From an uncultured bacterium (lineage in GTDB: Bacteria; Cyanobacteriota; Vampirovibrionia; Gastranaerophilales; Gastranaerophilaceae), in assembly GCA_902783835.1 (NCBI GenBank), contig CACZSN010000042.1:1-37619 (forward strand): 37,619 nucleotides of DNA, in the 5' to 3' direction. How positions within the stretch are numbered: the first letter of the stretch is position 1; each line of letters opens with the position of its first letter. The position numbers and the translations under genes are program-made. The notes under the pieces were generated by a model. The model did not search any database. It had not been told where the DNA came from and saw nothing but the letters and a program-made list of their open reading frames with translations. This document shows positions 8,284 to 16,924 of this stretch, in pieces.

Positions 8284-9744
8284 TTATGCAAAAGAAACAT
8301 TTTTTTCGGCAATTGCAATCGGGGTAGTAAGTTTAGTCGCAACTGCAATTGTTCTTGGGAAATATTGTTGAAGAACTTGAGTTCTCATAGCCAAGATTTC
8401 AACAGGCATAGGCTTTTGACTGTTCATAGCATTTGTTTCTGCAACTGTTTCTTTTCTGCCTCTGTCTGATTGACCGTCAGTTTCGAAAATGAAATAATCG
8501 ATGTATTCTTCTTGGAAACTCGGGAAAGCTTTTAAGAACATAGCTTTTTCTTCAACATAAGCCTTTTTAAATTCCGGATTGTCCGCAATCGGATTGTCTA
8601 AATAATTCGGTTCGGGTTCACCGTTTTCTTTAGCTTCTTTAATTTTTGCTTCCATTTCTTTGTATTCAGGCTTCAAATATGCATCTTTAGCATGACCTAA
8701 TTCGTGAGAAACAACGAACTCATCATTTTTGCAGTTCAAATGACCGAAATAACCTAAGAATGCGGAATCAAGATCATCTTTTAACGGAATGATATATCTG
8801 ACATCTTTGCTCATATCAATAAGAGTATCACCCGGAAGAGTGTGCAACAAATCAGAAATAACAGGTTCTTTAGTCTTTGCGGGATTAAAGCCTTGAACAG
8901 CACCTAAAAGGCTTACTAACGGTTTTTTGTAGAAAGGAACTTTGAATGATTTTTCATTCAAAACAGTCTTTTCATTATTAAATTCGTCAGTAACAATAGT
9001 ATTTTTACCTTGTTGTTCAATTGTATAATGTCTGCCGTTAACAGAAGAATGAGCAAGTGTATCGCTTTCTTTGTCATAGGTTCTGTCAACAGTCGAAAGA
9101 ACTTTGCCGTTCTTGTCAGCAATTTGGTTATACATTCTGATGTGTTTGCCGTCACCTGTTTTTGTATAACGGTATGTTGTGGTTGTTCCGTCCAAACTTG
9201 TCATGTTTTTGCTAATGTAAATTCCGCCATCCGGAGTTTTCTTAGCCATAGAAACAACTTTTGTTCTTCCTAAAGCATCAACTTCCGTAACGTTGTAAAT
9301 ACCCGGAACATCTGACATTGTGTATGTTTGCTTAGCTACTGTTTTACCTGTAACGGGATCTTTTCTGAGGGTAACCAATGATTGGTTTACGCTATCTCTC
9401 GGTGACAAAGGATTTGTCACAAGTCCTTGTGAAACACCGTTGTGTTCATAATCGACAATTGTTCTTTTGCCGACTACAGGCATTTTTTCATTTATTGACA
9501 ATTTATCAACAGAATCCAAAGCTCCTGAAGGACTCCAATTTACTCTCGTAACGTTAATAATAACGTTGCCTTTTTCATCCAATGATTTTGAAATCCATCT
9601 TCCGTCACCGGTTGCAACAAATTGGTCGCCGGTTTCTTTTTGTTTCGGTTGTTGTTGGGGCTGTTGTTGAGTTTGCGGTTGTTCCTGAACTTTTTTAGCT
9701 AATGTAAACGGATTTGTAACCGAAGAAATACCTTGAATTTGCAT
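8284..9744 (-). CDS. Putative zinc metallopeptidase with HELGH motif and repetitive N-terminal region
   Basis: A 486-residue protein with no signal peptide. A short N-terminus (MQIQGISSVTNPF) leads into a Gln/Pro-rich linker (20-36). Residues about 45-265 form beta-rich, YD-like stretches (for example TYTMSDVPGIYNVTEVDALG and TTTYRYTKTGDGKHIRMYN). The C-terminal domain contains VVSHELGHAKD with the HExxH zinc motif at 347-351, and a downstream KETVAETNAM (431-440) whose Glu residues could supply the third zinc ligand in gluzincin style. The layout recalls toxin-like gluzincins such as the lethal-factor group, but this is inference. It is transcribed alone, divergent from dxr, with a weak AAGGT ribosome site. 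Export by a signal-independent route, or a cytosolic role, are both open. Confidence 0.7.
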   Translation of the reverse strand: MQIQGISSVTNPFTLAKKVQEQPQTQQQPQQQPKQKETGDQFVATGDGRWISKSLDEKGNVIINVTRVNWSPSGALDSVDKLSINEKMPVVGKRTIVDYEHNGVSQGLVTNPLSPRDSVNQSLVTLRKDPVTGKTVAKQTYTMSDVPGIYNVTEVDALGRTKVVSMAKKTPDGGIYISKNMTSLDGTTTTYRYTKTGDGKHIRMYNQIADKNGKVLSTVDRTYDKESDTLAHSSVNGRHYTIEQQGKNTIVTDEFNNEKTVLNEKSFKVPFYKKPLVSLLGAVQGFNPAKTKEPVISDLLHTLPGDTLIDMSKDVRYIIPLKDDLDSAFLGYFGHLNCKNDEFVVSHELGHAKDAYLKPEYKEMEAKIKEAKENGEPEPNYLDNPIADNPEFKKAYVEEKAMFLKAFPSFQEEYIDYFIFETDGQSDRGRKETVAETNAMNSQKPMPVEILAMRTQVLQQYFPRTIAVATKLTTPIAIAEKNVSFA

Positions 9745-9912
9745 TATTTATTTTACCTTATTTTAAATTTCTCACTTTAATGTGATTCACACTTACCGCT
9801 TATATAAAATCATGCCCAAAAATTTTTTTGCTAACAATAAGTGTAATTTTTACAATTTTGAAACAATTCTTAACATGATTGTTTATATTAATAAATGAAA
9901 TATTAATAAAAA

Positions 9913-9942
9913 TTGAATAAAAATTCATTTTAGTACTATAAT
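9913..9942 (+). promoter_or_regulatory. Promoter of dxr, positioned for a leaderless transcript
   Basis: TTGAAT at 9913-9918, an 18-base spacer and a perfect TATAAT at 9937-9942. The ATG of dxr starts at 9950, only seven bases after the -10, so the predicted transcription start falls on or next to the A of the start codon. No Shine-Dalgarno sequence is visible. Confidence 0.55.
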
Positions 9943-9949
9943 AAGAATT

Positions 9950-11119
9950 ATGGTAAAGAAGATAACAATTTTAGGGTCAACAGGTTCAATAGGAACGCAA
10001 GCCTTGCAAGTTTTAGAGAAACTCGAAGGCAAATTTGAGGTCGTAGCACTTTCAGCGGGACATAACATACCGCTTTTGTCGGAACAGATTGAAAAATTTC
10101 ATCCGAAGCGGGTATGTGTAGGTTCGCAAGAATGTGCTTGCATATTGACGACGAAGTATAAAGATTTGGAAGTCGTTTACGGAGATGAAGGTTTAATTGA
10201 CCTTTGTTCGGACAAATCTAATGACATAATTTTGGTTGCCGTTTCGGGGAAAATCGGACTTAAACCGACGTTGACGGCGATAAAAAATCATATAGATATT
10301 GCTCTTGCGAACAAAGAAACTCTTGTTATGGCGGGCGATATAGTTATGAGAGAAGCAGCTATGAACGGGGTTAACATTTTGCCTGTTGATAGCGAACACA
10401 GTGCTATTCATCAATGTTTAAACAATAAAGCGGGATTAAGAAGATTAATTATTACGGCTTCAGGCGGACCGTTTTTACATAAACATGTTGCGGAAATGAA
10501 AAAAGCGACACAAGAACAAGCACTTGCACATCCGAGATGGAATATGGGCAAGAAAATTACTATTGACTCTGCAACCCTTATGAACAAAGGACTTGAGGTC
10601 ATTGAAGCACATCACTTGTTCAATGTCGATTATGAAAACATAAAAACCGTTATACACCCGCAAAGCGTTGTACACAGTGCTGTTGAATACAAAGACGGCA
10701 GTGTTATTGCACAATTAGGATTACCGAGTATGCACATTCCTATTCAGTATGCAATATGTTATCCTGAAAGAATTGAGGGAATAAAGACCGATTCATTTGA
10801 CTTTGCAAAAATCGGAACAATGACGTTTGAAGAACCTGATTTCAACAAATTTCCGCTTTTAAAACTTGCCATAGAATGCGGCAAGAAGAGTGGTTCATAT
10901 ACAGTTTGTTTGAATGCGGCAGATGAAGAAGCAGTATATGCATTTTTAGACGGAAAAATTTCACTTGGCGAAATTTCGGATATCGTGTCGGATATGGTAC
11001 AACACCACAAATCGGTTGCAAACCCTGACATTGATGAAATTTTCGAAATTGACAAAATGGTCAGAGAAGAAACCAAACGTTTAATTGAAAACAAATATTC
11101 AAAACGGAGCAAGGCATGA
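9950..11119 (+). CDS. dxr: 1-deoxy-D-xylulose 5-phosphate reductoisomerase
   Basis: This 389-residue enzyme performs the NADPH-dependent second step of the MEP pathway. The N-terminal Rossmann motif is GSTGSIGTQ (9-17). The NKETLVMAG block is near 120, and [12 protein letters not shown], with the metal-binding Asp and Glu, near 145. ITASGGPF is near 168, and [31 protein letters not shown] near 193-223 covers the substrate site. All hallmark residues appear intact and the length is standard. Its stop overlaps the aroQ start by four bases (ATGA). Confidence 0.97.
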   Translation: MVKKITILGSTGSIGTQALQVLEKLEGKFEVVALSAGHNIPLLSEQIEKFHPKRVCVGSQECACILTTKYKDLEVVYGDEGLIDLCSDKSNDIILVAVSGKIGLKPTLTAIKNHIDIALANKETLVMAGDIVMREAAMNGVNILPVDSEHSAIHQCLNNKAGLRRLIITASGGPFLHKHVAEMKKATQEQALAHPRWNMGKKITIDSATLMNKGLEVIEAHHLFNVDYENIKTVIHPQSVVHSAVEYKDGSVIAQLGLPSMHIPIQYAICYPERIEGIKTDSFDFAKIGTMTFEEPDFNKFPLLKLAIECGKKSGSYTVCLNAADEEAVYAFLDGKISLGEISDIVSDMVQHHKSVANPDIDEIFEIDKMVREETKRLIENKYSKRSKA

Positions 11120-11553
11120 AATTTTTAGTTATAAACGGACCAAATTTAAACATGTTAGGCACAAGGGAGCCTGAAAAATACGGAACGACAACACTTTCTG
11201 ACATTGAGAAAGAAATTTCAAATCACGCAAAAGAAAAAGGTGTAGAAGTTGATTTTTATCAATCGAACATTGAGGGTGAAATTGTTACCGCAATACAAAA
11301 GGCAAAAGGTGTATACGACGGTATTGTAATAAATCCGGCAGCATACACACACACGAGTGTAGCATTACGAGATGCGATTTTAGCGGTAGAATTACCCGCT
11401 GTTGAAATTCACCTTTCAAACATTCATACAAGAGAAGAATTTCGTCATCATTCATACACCGCACCTGTTTGTGTCGGACAGATAACGGGATTTGGAAAAT
11501 TCGGATACATAATGGCATTGGATGCAATAATAAATCATTGTTGCAACCTGTAA
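11116..11553 (+). CDS. aroQ: Type II 3-dehydroquinate dehydratase
   Basis: A 145-residue dodecameric-type dehydroquinase that converts 3-dehydroquinate to 3-dehydroshikimate in the shikimate pathway. Visible family blocks are [18 protein letters not shown] at the N-terminus with the catalytic Tyr in the mobile loop, QSNIEGEIV near 49, [15 protein letters not shown] near 74 with the active-site Asn and His, and [18 protein letters not shown] near 98. It is translationally coupled to dxr by an ATGA overlap. Confidence 0.96.
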   Translation: MKFLVINGPNLNMLGTREPEKYGTTTLSDIEKEISNHAKEKGVEVDFYQSNIEGEIVTAIQKAKGVYDGIVINPAAYTHTSVALRDAILAVELPAVEIHLSNIHTREEFRHHSYTAPVCVGQITGFGKFGYIMALDAIINHCCNL

Positions 11554-11561
11554 TTTCAACC

Positions 11562-11590
11562 TATACAAAATAAAAACTTCGGGCTATAAT
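11562..11590 (+). promoter_or_regulatory. Promoter for mgtE
   Basis: TATACA at 11562-11567, a 17-base spacer and TATAAT at 11585-11590, giving a leader of about 15-20 bases. That is too short for an M-box magnesium riboswitch, and none was seen. Confidence 0.55.
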
Positions 11591-11611
11591 CTTTTAGGAA
11601 TGGTATAGATT

Positions 11612-12982
11612 ATGCTTAATCTTGAAAATATAACGGACAGAATAAGGGAAACCTTTGATAATGAAGATGATGACAAGGCTCTCAGAGAGATTCTTGACAG
11701 TTATCACTGTGCCGATTTGGCTGAAATTTTACAGGAATTAAAGCCCGAAGAAAGAGTAAAAGCGTTCAAAGCCATTGACGAAGATAAAGCGGCAGAGATT
11801 TTGGAATTTTTACCGCCACAAATTCAAGTCGAACTTTTGACTGACATCGGGGAAGAAAACGCAGCAAGACTTATCGTGAAAATGCCTCACGATGAAGTTG
11901 CAGATGTTTTTGCCGAAATGGAAGATGATGAAACGGAAGCATACCTTGAAAAATTACCTGATAATTTTTCGACGGAAATCCGTGAATTGTTGGCATACAA
12001 AGAGGATTCAGCCGGCGGTATCATGACACCGCATGTTTTGACCGTAAACAAAGACATGAGGGTTGAAGATGTTTTACTTTTCATCAAATCAAAAGCGGAA
12101 CAAGATGAGTTTGAACTTTATTATATATATGTAACGGATAATCAAAAGCACCTTTTAGGGGTATTAAGTTTGCGGACATTACTCACCAAGCCTTACAAAG
12201 CTAAGGTTGAAGAGATAATGACAAAAGATATTGTCAAGCTTCATGTTGATGACCCGCAAGATGCGGTTGCAGATATTTTTATGAAATACCAATATTCCGC
12301 ATTGCCTGTTGTGGACTTGTATAACAGACTCAAAGGTATGATTACTTGGGACGATGCGCAAGATATTGTCGAAGAAGAAACTACCGACGAAATCTTGCAA
12401 ACATCAGGTATTTCGACCGAATTGGTTGATGAGGACGAAATTGTATTCGGCTCTACCGTAAAAGCCGTAAAGGCTCGGTTTCCGTGGTTATTTATCACAT
12501 TAATCGGTCAGTTGATAGCGTCAAATGTCGTAAACAAATTTGAAAACACATTAAATGCAGTTCCTGTAATTGCAATATTTATGCCATTGTTGGCAGGATT
12601 GGGCGGAAATATCGGTACCCAATCAATCACAATCATTATCCGTGGGTTGTCAACCGGACAACTCAATATGAGTTCAGCCATTCATCAAATTTTCCGTGAA
12701 CTTCGAGTCGGGGTTATCATCGGAACGTTGTTTGGCGTTTTGGTAACTTTATATACTTGGCAATGGAAGAATAACATCGATTTCGGCATCGTTGTAGGGG
12801 TTTCGATGGCAATTAACATGTCAGTTGCAACATTATTGGGTGCAATTACACCGTTCTTGCTCAAGAAATTCAAGATTGACCCTGCAATCGCATCTGGTCC
12901 TGTAATTGCAACAATCATCGACGTTTTCGGCATTGCGATTTACTTTACGCTTGTAACTTTCTATTTAATGAAAATTATGTAA
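11612..12982 (+). CDS. mgtE: MgtE-type magnesium channel/transporter
   Basis: A 456-residue inner-membrane magnesium channel. Residues 1-130 form the acidic, superhelical MgtE N domain (repeats such as MPHDEVADVFAEMEDDE). Residues 130-260 hold a CBS pair (GGIMTPHVLTV, then VEEIMTKDIVKL and YSALPVVD), the magnesium sensor. Residues from about 285 form five membrane helices with the pore signature GLGGNIGTQS near 329. The length equals typical MgtE. An AGGAATGG-like ribosome site precedes the ATG. The next gene starts 12 bp downstream and may be cotranscribed. Confidence 0.95.
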   Translation: MLNLENITDRIRETFDNEDDDKALREILDSYHCADLAEILQELKPEERVKAFKAIDEDKAAEILEFLPPQIQVELLTDIGEENAARLIVKMPHDEVADVFAEMEDDETEAYLEKLPDNFSTEIRELLAYKEDSAGGIMTPHVLTVNKDMRVEDVLLFIKSKAEQDEFELYYIYVTDNQKHLLGVLSLRTLLTKPYKAKVEEIMTKDIVKLHVDDPQDAVADIFMKYQYSALPVVDLYNRLKGMITWDDAQDIVEEETTDEILQTSGISTELVDEDEIVFGSTVKAVKARFPWLFITLIGQLIASNVVNKFENTLNAVPVIAIFMPLLAGLGGNIGTQSITIIIRGLSTGQLNMSSAIHQIFRELRVGVIIGTLFGVLVTLYTWQWKNNIDFGIVVGVSMAINMSVATLLGAITPFLLKKFKIDPAIASGPVIATIIDVFGIAIYFTLVTFYLMKIM

Positions 12983-12994
12983 CGGAGAGCAAAG

Positions 12995-14278
12995 TTGAAA
13001 GAGAATAATGTAATAATCATATCTGACAATAAGAATTATGCGGATAAGTTTGCAGCAAAAATTTTACTTCTCCGTTCAAGTGATTCCGTCGGAGTAATGG
13101 ATTATAAAAAGGCGAAGACAAAACTCAATAACCATCGTCCTGATTTAATTTTGCTCCATTGTGAAAATACGGAACAATTAAATTTTATAAAAGAAGTTAA
13201 AAATTTTTCAAATGTGAAAACAGCCTCTATTCTTTTAATTTCCGATAATAGAGAAAGTGATTTTTTATGTCGGGCCTTTGATTTCGGAATTGATGATTTT
13301 ATCGATGAAGAAGCTGATGAAACAGTCTTGAACATGCGTATAATGTGGTGTTTAAAGAAAAAATTGCTTGCCGATTTAACCCACAAAAAATCATATTTGC
13401 TTTCATTAATTGAAGTTACCGACAAAAACGGTTATTTCCAAAAAACTTATACACAAATGATTTTTGAACGTGAATACAAAAAGTGTTTAACTCGTTATGA
13501 CGATACAATTTTCATGATTTTGTCGGCTGATATACGTTGCAAATCACCGCAGGCAAATAACATTATTGAAGATGCTTTGTTCAAAAACCTTAGAAAAAGT
13601 GATATTTGCGGACATGCTCCGGATGAAAAATTTTATTTATTACTATACAAAACAGATGAAAAAGGTGCAAAGAAATTCTTTCAACGTTTAAATAATATTT
13701 TACCGTTTGAAACGTCTGTTTCAGCCGCAGCGATTAGAATTTCGAGTGTTGAAAATTTCAAAATTGCAGAAAAAAGCGTAAACAAAAAATTAATTGAATC
13801 ATTGACGAGTGTAAATTCAATTAATTTTGTCAAAACGATGCCTAAAAATCTTCCTCAAAATTCCGAAGATACAGATATAGCACAAGAAAAAAGCAAAAAC
13901 GGACTTGCTAATGTAAAATATCTTCAAAAAGATTTTGCAAAGAGAATGGAAAAACTTATTTCTCCGGCATTTTTCAAAATGCAGGCAATATACGAACCAA
14001 AACTTTTCAATACAGACATTTTGCAAGTTTTCAACAGTAATGAATGCAGATTTATTATAAAAAAAGAAAACAACAAATCGGAAATTGTTATAAAATACAA
14101 TAACGGTCGTCAAATCGGCATAGAAATTACAGAAAATTTCAAATTTAAATCCAATAAAGAAGAATTATCTTTTTCACAGGAAGAATTTTCAAGTGATAAA
14201 ATTGAGAATATAATTCAAAATGTTGCGGAAAAATTCAGGAAAAACTTATATAAAAACGAGGATGAAAATATATTATGA
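12995..14278 (+). CDS. Protein with degenerate receiver and GGDEF-like domains
   Basis: A 427-residue protein using a TTG start, chosen because GGAGAG lies about six bases upstream. Residues 5-125 have the receiver-domain pattern, but the phosphoacceptor Asp is His (LILLHCEN, H55), the acidic pair is reduced to one Asp, and the conserved Lys is missing (DDFIDEEA). Residues about 165-250 resemble a diguanylate cyclase domain (LRKSDICGHAPDEKFYLLL, then GAKKFFQRL), with APDEKF where GGDEF belongs. The last 130 residues (SPAFFKMQAIYEPKLF onward) form an unrecognised domain ending in a charged tail. It is probably a signalling scaffold or sensor rather than an enzyme. It overlaps the next gene by four bases. 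Confidence 0.7.
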   Translation: MKENNVIIISDNKNYADKFAAKILLLRSSDSVGVMDYKKAKTKLNNHRPDLILLHCENTEQLNFIKEVKNFSNVKTASILLISDNRESDFLCRAFDFGIDDFIDEEADETVLNMRIMWCLKKKLLADLTHKKSYLLSLIEVTDKNGYFQKTYTQMIFEREYKKCLTRYDDTIFMILSADIRCKSPQANNIIEDALFKNLRKSDICGHAPDEKFYLLLYKTDEKGAKKFFQRLNNILPFETSVSAAAIRISSVENFKIAEKSVNKKLIESLTSVNSINFVKTMPKNLPQNSEDTDIAQEKSKNGLANVKYLQKDFAKRMEKLISPAFFKMQAIYEPKLFNTDILQVFNSNECRFIIKKENNKSEIVIKYNNGRQIGIEITENFKFKSNKEELSFSQEEFSSDKIENIIQNVAEKFRKNLYKNEDENIL

Positions 14279-15048
14279 ACCTGTTAATAACATCATCAGT
14301 CGAAAAAAATATTGCAGAAGCCGCAAAAACAGCTTCTGAACTTGGTTTAGGGCTTGAAATAAGCAGAATTCCGCATATGGAAAAAATTGATGATGATTTT
14401 CCGGCAATTATAGATGAACTTAAAAATTCTGTTGCCGATTTTTACGGAATAGTGACGTTGCACGCGTTATTTTCAGGTTTAAATCCGGCGGCAAAAGATG
14501 AAGCATTAAAAGCGGTCGCAGAAAAAAGATACCAACAATCTTTTGAAGCGGGACTTGCCGTAGGGGCAAAACACATAAACTTTCACTCGGGACACAAAGG
14601 GATGAGACATCACGTTTCCATCGAAAAAAATTGCGAAGGTTCAATAAAATTTTGGAAAGAATTCATAAAACAATTTGAAGATAACGGTGTTGTTGCGGTA
14701 CTTGAGAACGTTTTAGATTTTGATTGTTATCATATCAAAACAATTGTTGATGCCGTAAATTCTCCATATTTAAAAGTTTGTTTAGATACGGGACACGCAA
14801 ATCTTTGTTCCGAAACTTCTCCTCAAGAGTGGATAAAAGAATACGGAAACAGACTCGCACATTTTCATTTGCACAACAATTACGGTACAAATGATGACCA
14901 TAACGGAATTAAATACGGAACGGTAAATTTCTTTGATATAGCAGAAACTATCAAATCCGAAAAACTTAATCCGTATATTGTTTTTGAAATTTTTAATAAA
15001 GCACAACTTATCGAAAGTGTAGATATTTTTAAAAACCTCGTCCGATAG
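14275..15048 (+). CDS. Sugar phosphate isomerase/epimerase-like TIM-barrel protein
   Basis: A 257-residue protein of the xylose-isomerase-like TIM-barrel superfamily, which also includes endonuclease IV. The metal-site pattern can be followed: HSGHKG near 103, VLENVL near 143, LDTGHANL near 174 and HFHLHNNYGTNDDHNG near 198-213, and FEIFN near 241. No signal peptide is present. The reaction cannot be named; an isomerase, epimerase or lyase acting on a small sugar is the family expectation. It is coupled to the pseudo-receiver gene by an ATGA overlap, and its 3' end overlaps the convergent exported-protein gene by 20 bp. Confidence 0.8.
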   Translation: MNLLITSSVEKNIAEAAKTASELGLGLEISRIPHMEKIDDDFPAIIDELKNSVADFYGIVTLHALFSGLNPAAKDEALKAVAEKRYQQSFEAGLAVGAKHINFHSGHKGMRHHVSIEKNCEGSIKFWKEFIKQFEDNGVVAVLENVLDFDCYHIKTIVDAVNSPYLKVCLDTGHANLCSETSPQEWIKEYGNRLAHFHLHNNYGTNDDHNGIKYGTVNFFDIAETIKSEKLNPYIVFEIFNKAQLIESVDIFKNLVR

Positions 15049-16261
15049 TAGATTGCAGGCAATATCCGTTTGTTGAGACTTCAAATCCTACGGCGGTTTC
15101 CGACATTAACTCAGAACGTTGATTTTTATAATCTATACTCCAAGCACCCAAAAACTTTGCCCCAACGTGATTTTCGCCATAGGCATAAGCGTAAACAATA
15201 ATTCTGTCTTTATTATATTTGTCCCAACCGATTGGATACAAATCCCACATATAATCTATCAAATCAAGATTGTGGTCGTTTTTCCAATGATAACGAATAG
15301 CTTCACGTAATGCGGTAAGCTCGTAAGCTTTGTTATTTTCAAAATCATATGTCCAAATATGAGTTTCCCAAGGTCCTTTTGTTTGAGCACCCACCTTTTC
15401 CGCAACGGCAATTTTCCGACCGTCTTCGGACCAATCAATTAAAGAAAGCGTACGTCTTTCGTATTGAAACAATTCTTTTGTACCGACTGCCAAAACCGGT
15501 TTTCTTTCCGCTTCAATCGTGTGGAAATCCGTCAAAGCACTTTCAATTGAAGTTCCTTGCGGAATTTTTATGTAAAACATTTCCGATGCTACTTGTTCCG
15601 AAGTCGGCAAAGAATAAATCACGGAATAAATCAACCGTGTTTTATCAGGGGATAAAATTGCAGGAGTGACAAGTTCCCGTCTTGTCATGAGCAATCTCAA
15701 ATCTAAATTTTTAACCCCCGGAGGAGAATTATATTTTACGACACGAACGCTCGGATCGGGAACATTGTTAAGTTTCTCGTCCTTTTTGTAAGAATGTGCG
15801 GGAACGGTTTTGTCTTCCCGTTTAACTTCCTTTGACAAAGCAATATACTCCGCCCAAGTTTTCGGAGCTTTATTATCTCGTTCAACCAAGGCAAAATGGT
15901 ATTTTTTGACCCCTTTTGTCGGAATGTATAAATCTTCTTTTGATTTAAAAATAGAATGTCTGAATTTTTTTCGCTTTTCCTGATTAGCAATTTTTTTACG
16001 GAGTTTCAAAGTTTCTTTAGTTTCAGGCATAGGCTGCAAAATGTCGGGCAAATCCTCATCCGGCTCACCTTGTTCTGTGTTGTCAAACTGAGTATGAACC
16101 TTTGTTTTTTTTGCTTTTTTAATTTTTTCAGGTTTTTGTTCATTTTGAACAACTTCTTTTTTTTCTTTTTTCTTAAAAAAACCCGAAAGCGAAAACGCTT
16201 CAGCCGGAAAAGCCACGCAAAGAGCGATAAAAATAGAAAAAAGAACCTTAAATTTTGACAT
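15029..16261 (-). CDS. Exported protein with partial beta-propeller-like repeats
   Basis: A 410-residue protein with a clear signal peptide (MSKFKVLFSIFIALCVAFPAEA, residues 1-22). A Lys/Glu-rich, low-complexity stretch follows (29-110), including FFKKKEKKE. The remaining part has TolB/WD40-like strands such as ILSPDKTRLIYSV and LIDWSEDGRKIAVAE. I do not recognise a catalytic motif. Its ATG overlaps the stop of the NarL-type regulator (TAATG), so it is the last gene of the kinase-regulator operon and may be an extracytoplasmic partner or output of that pair. Function is unknown. Confidence 0.72.
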   Translation of the reverse strand: MSKFKVLFSIFIALCVAFPAEAFSLSGFFKKKEKKEVVQNEQKPEKIKKAKKTKVHTQFDNTEQGEPDEDLPDILQPMPETKETLKLRKKIANQEKRKKFRHSIFKSKEDLYIPTKGVKKYHFALVERDNKAPKTWAEYIALSKEVKREDKTVPAHSYKKDEKLNNVPDPSVRVVKYNSPPGVKNLDLRLLMTRRELVTPAILSPDKTRLIYSVIYSLPTSEQVASEMFYIKIPQGTSIESALTDFHTIEAERKPVLAVGTKELFQYERRTLSLIDWSEDGRKIAVAEKVGAQTKGPWETHIWTYDFENNKAYELTALREAIRYHWKNDHNLDLIDYMWDLYPIGWDKYNKDRIIVYAYAYGENHVGAKFLGAWSIDYKNQRSELMSETAVGFEVSTNGYCLQSTIGRGF

Positions 16262-16923
16262 TAAACGAGACCTTCTCGAAAAGCTTTTGCAGTAGCTTTA
16301 TGTTTGTCAGCAACGTACAATTTACCCAAAATATTATGAACATGAGCTCTTACGGTAGATAAAGCAATTACAAGATTTTCCGCAATTTCTTCATTATCCA
16401 TACCTTCCGCAATCAAACAGAGGACTTCATATTCACGTTTTGTAAGTCCATATTCTTTATATTTCAAGGGATTTGGAGTAACCGTTCTTACATCTTCTTT
16501 CTTTTGTTGTTGAATATTGGAGAGAACCAACTTAGCAATAGCTGGGTCCAGCCAAGCTACACCTTCAGATACGGAAGAAATTGCCGTTCTCAATTGATTT
16601 TCGTCAGCACCTTTCATAATATATCCGTCTGCTCCGGCAGAAAGTGCCGCAAATACATCATCGCCGCAATCTCTTGACGTATAAATCAAAATTTTTGCGG
16701 AAGAGCCTTGTTCCTTTATCGTTCTTGTCGCCTCAATTCCATCCATAACGGGAAGTCCGATGTCCATCAAAATTACATCGGGAGAAAGTTCTTTTGCAAG
16801 TTCAACACCTTTTTTGCCATCTTCTGCCAATCCAACAACTTCAATATTTTCAGCTTGCTCCAAAACCATTTGCAACCCGAGCCTTGTCATAGTGTGATCT
16901 TCAACTACAAGAACTTTAATCAT
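16261..16923 (-). CDS. NarL/FixJ-type response regulator
   Basis: A 220-residue transcription factor. The receiver domain (1-120) has the acidic pair ED (8-9), phosphoacceptor D54 in ILMDIGLPVMDG, the YTS switch region and the conserved Lys in YIMKGAD. The C-terminal LuxR-type helix-turn-helix (about 155-220) reads LTKREYEVLCLIAEGMDNEEIAENL, then STVRAHVHNILGKL. It starts one base after the histidine kinase stop, which makes the kinase its likely partner. Target genes cannot be read from the window. Confidence 0.92.
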   Translation of the reverse strand: MIKVLVVEDHTMTRLGLQMVLEQAENIEVVGLAEDGKKGVELAKELSPDVILMDIGLPVMDGIEATRTIKEQGSSAKILIYTSRDCGDDVFAALSAGADGYIMKGADENQLRTAISSVSEGVAWLDPAIAKLVLSNIQQQKKEDVRTVTPNPLKYKEYGLTKREYEVLCLIAEGMDNEEIAENLVIALSTVRAHVHNILGKLYVADKHKATAKAFREGLV

Positions 16924-16924
16924 A

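Noticed and set aside
11554..11611. Magnesium riboswitch before mgtE
   Set aside because: The gap is only 58 bases and holds a plain promoter; an M-box would not fit.
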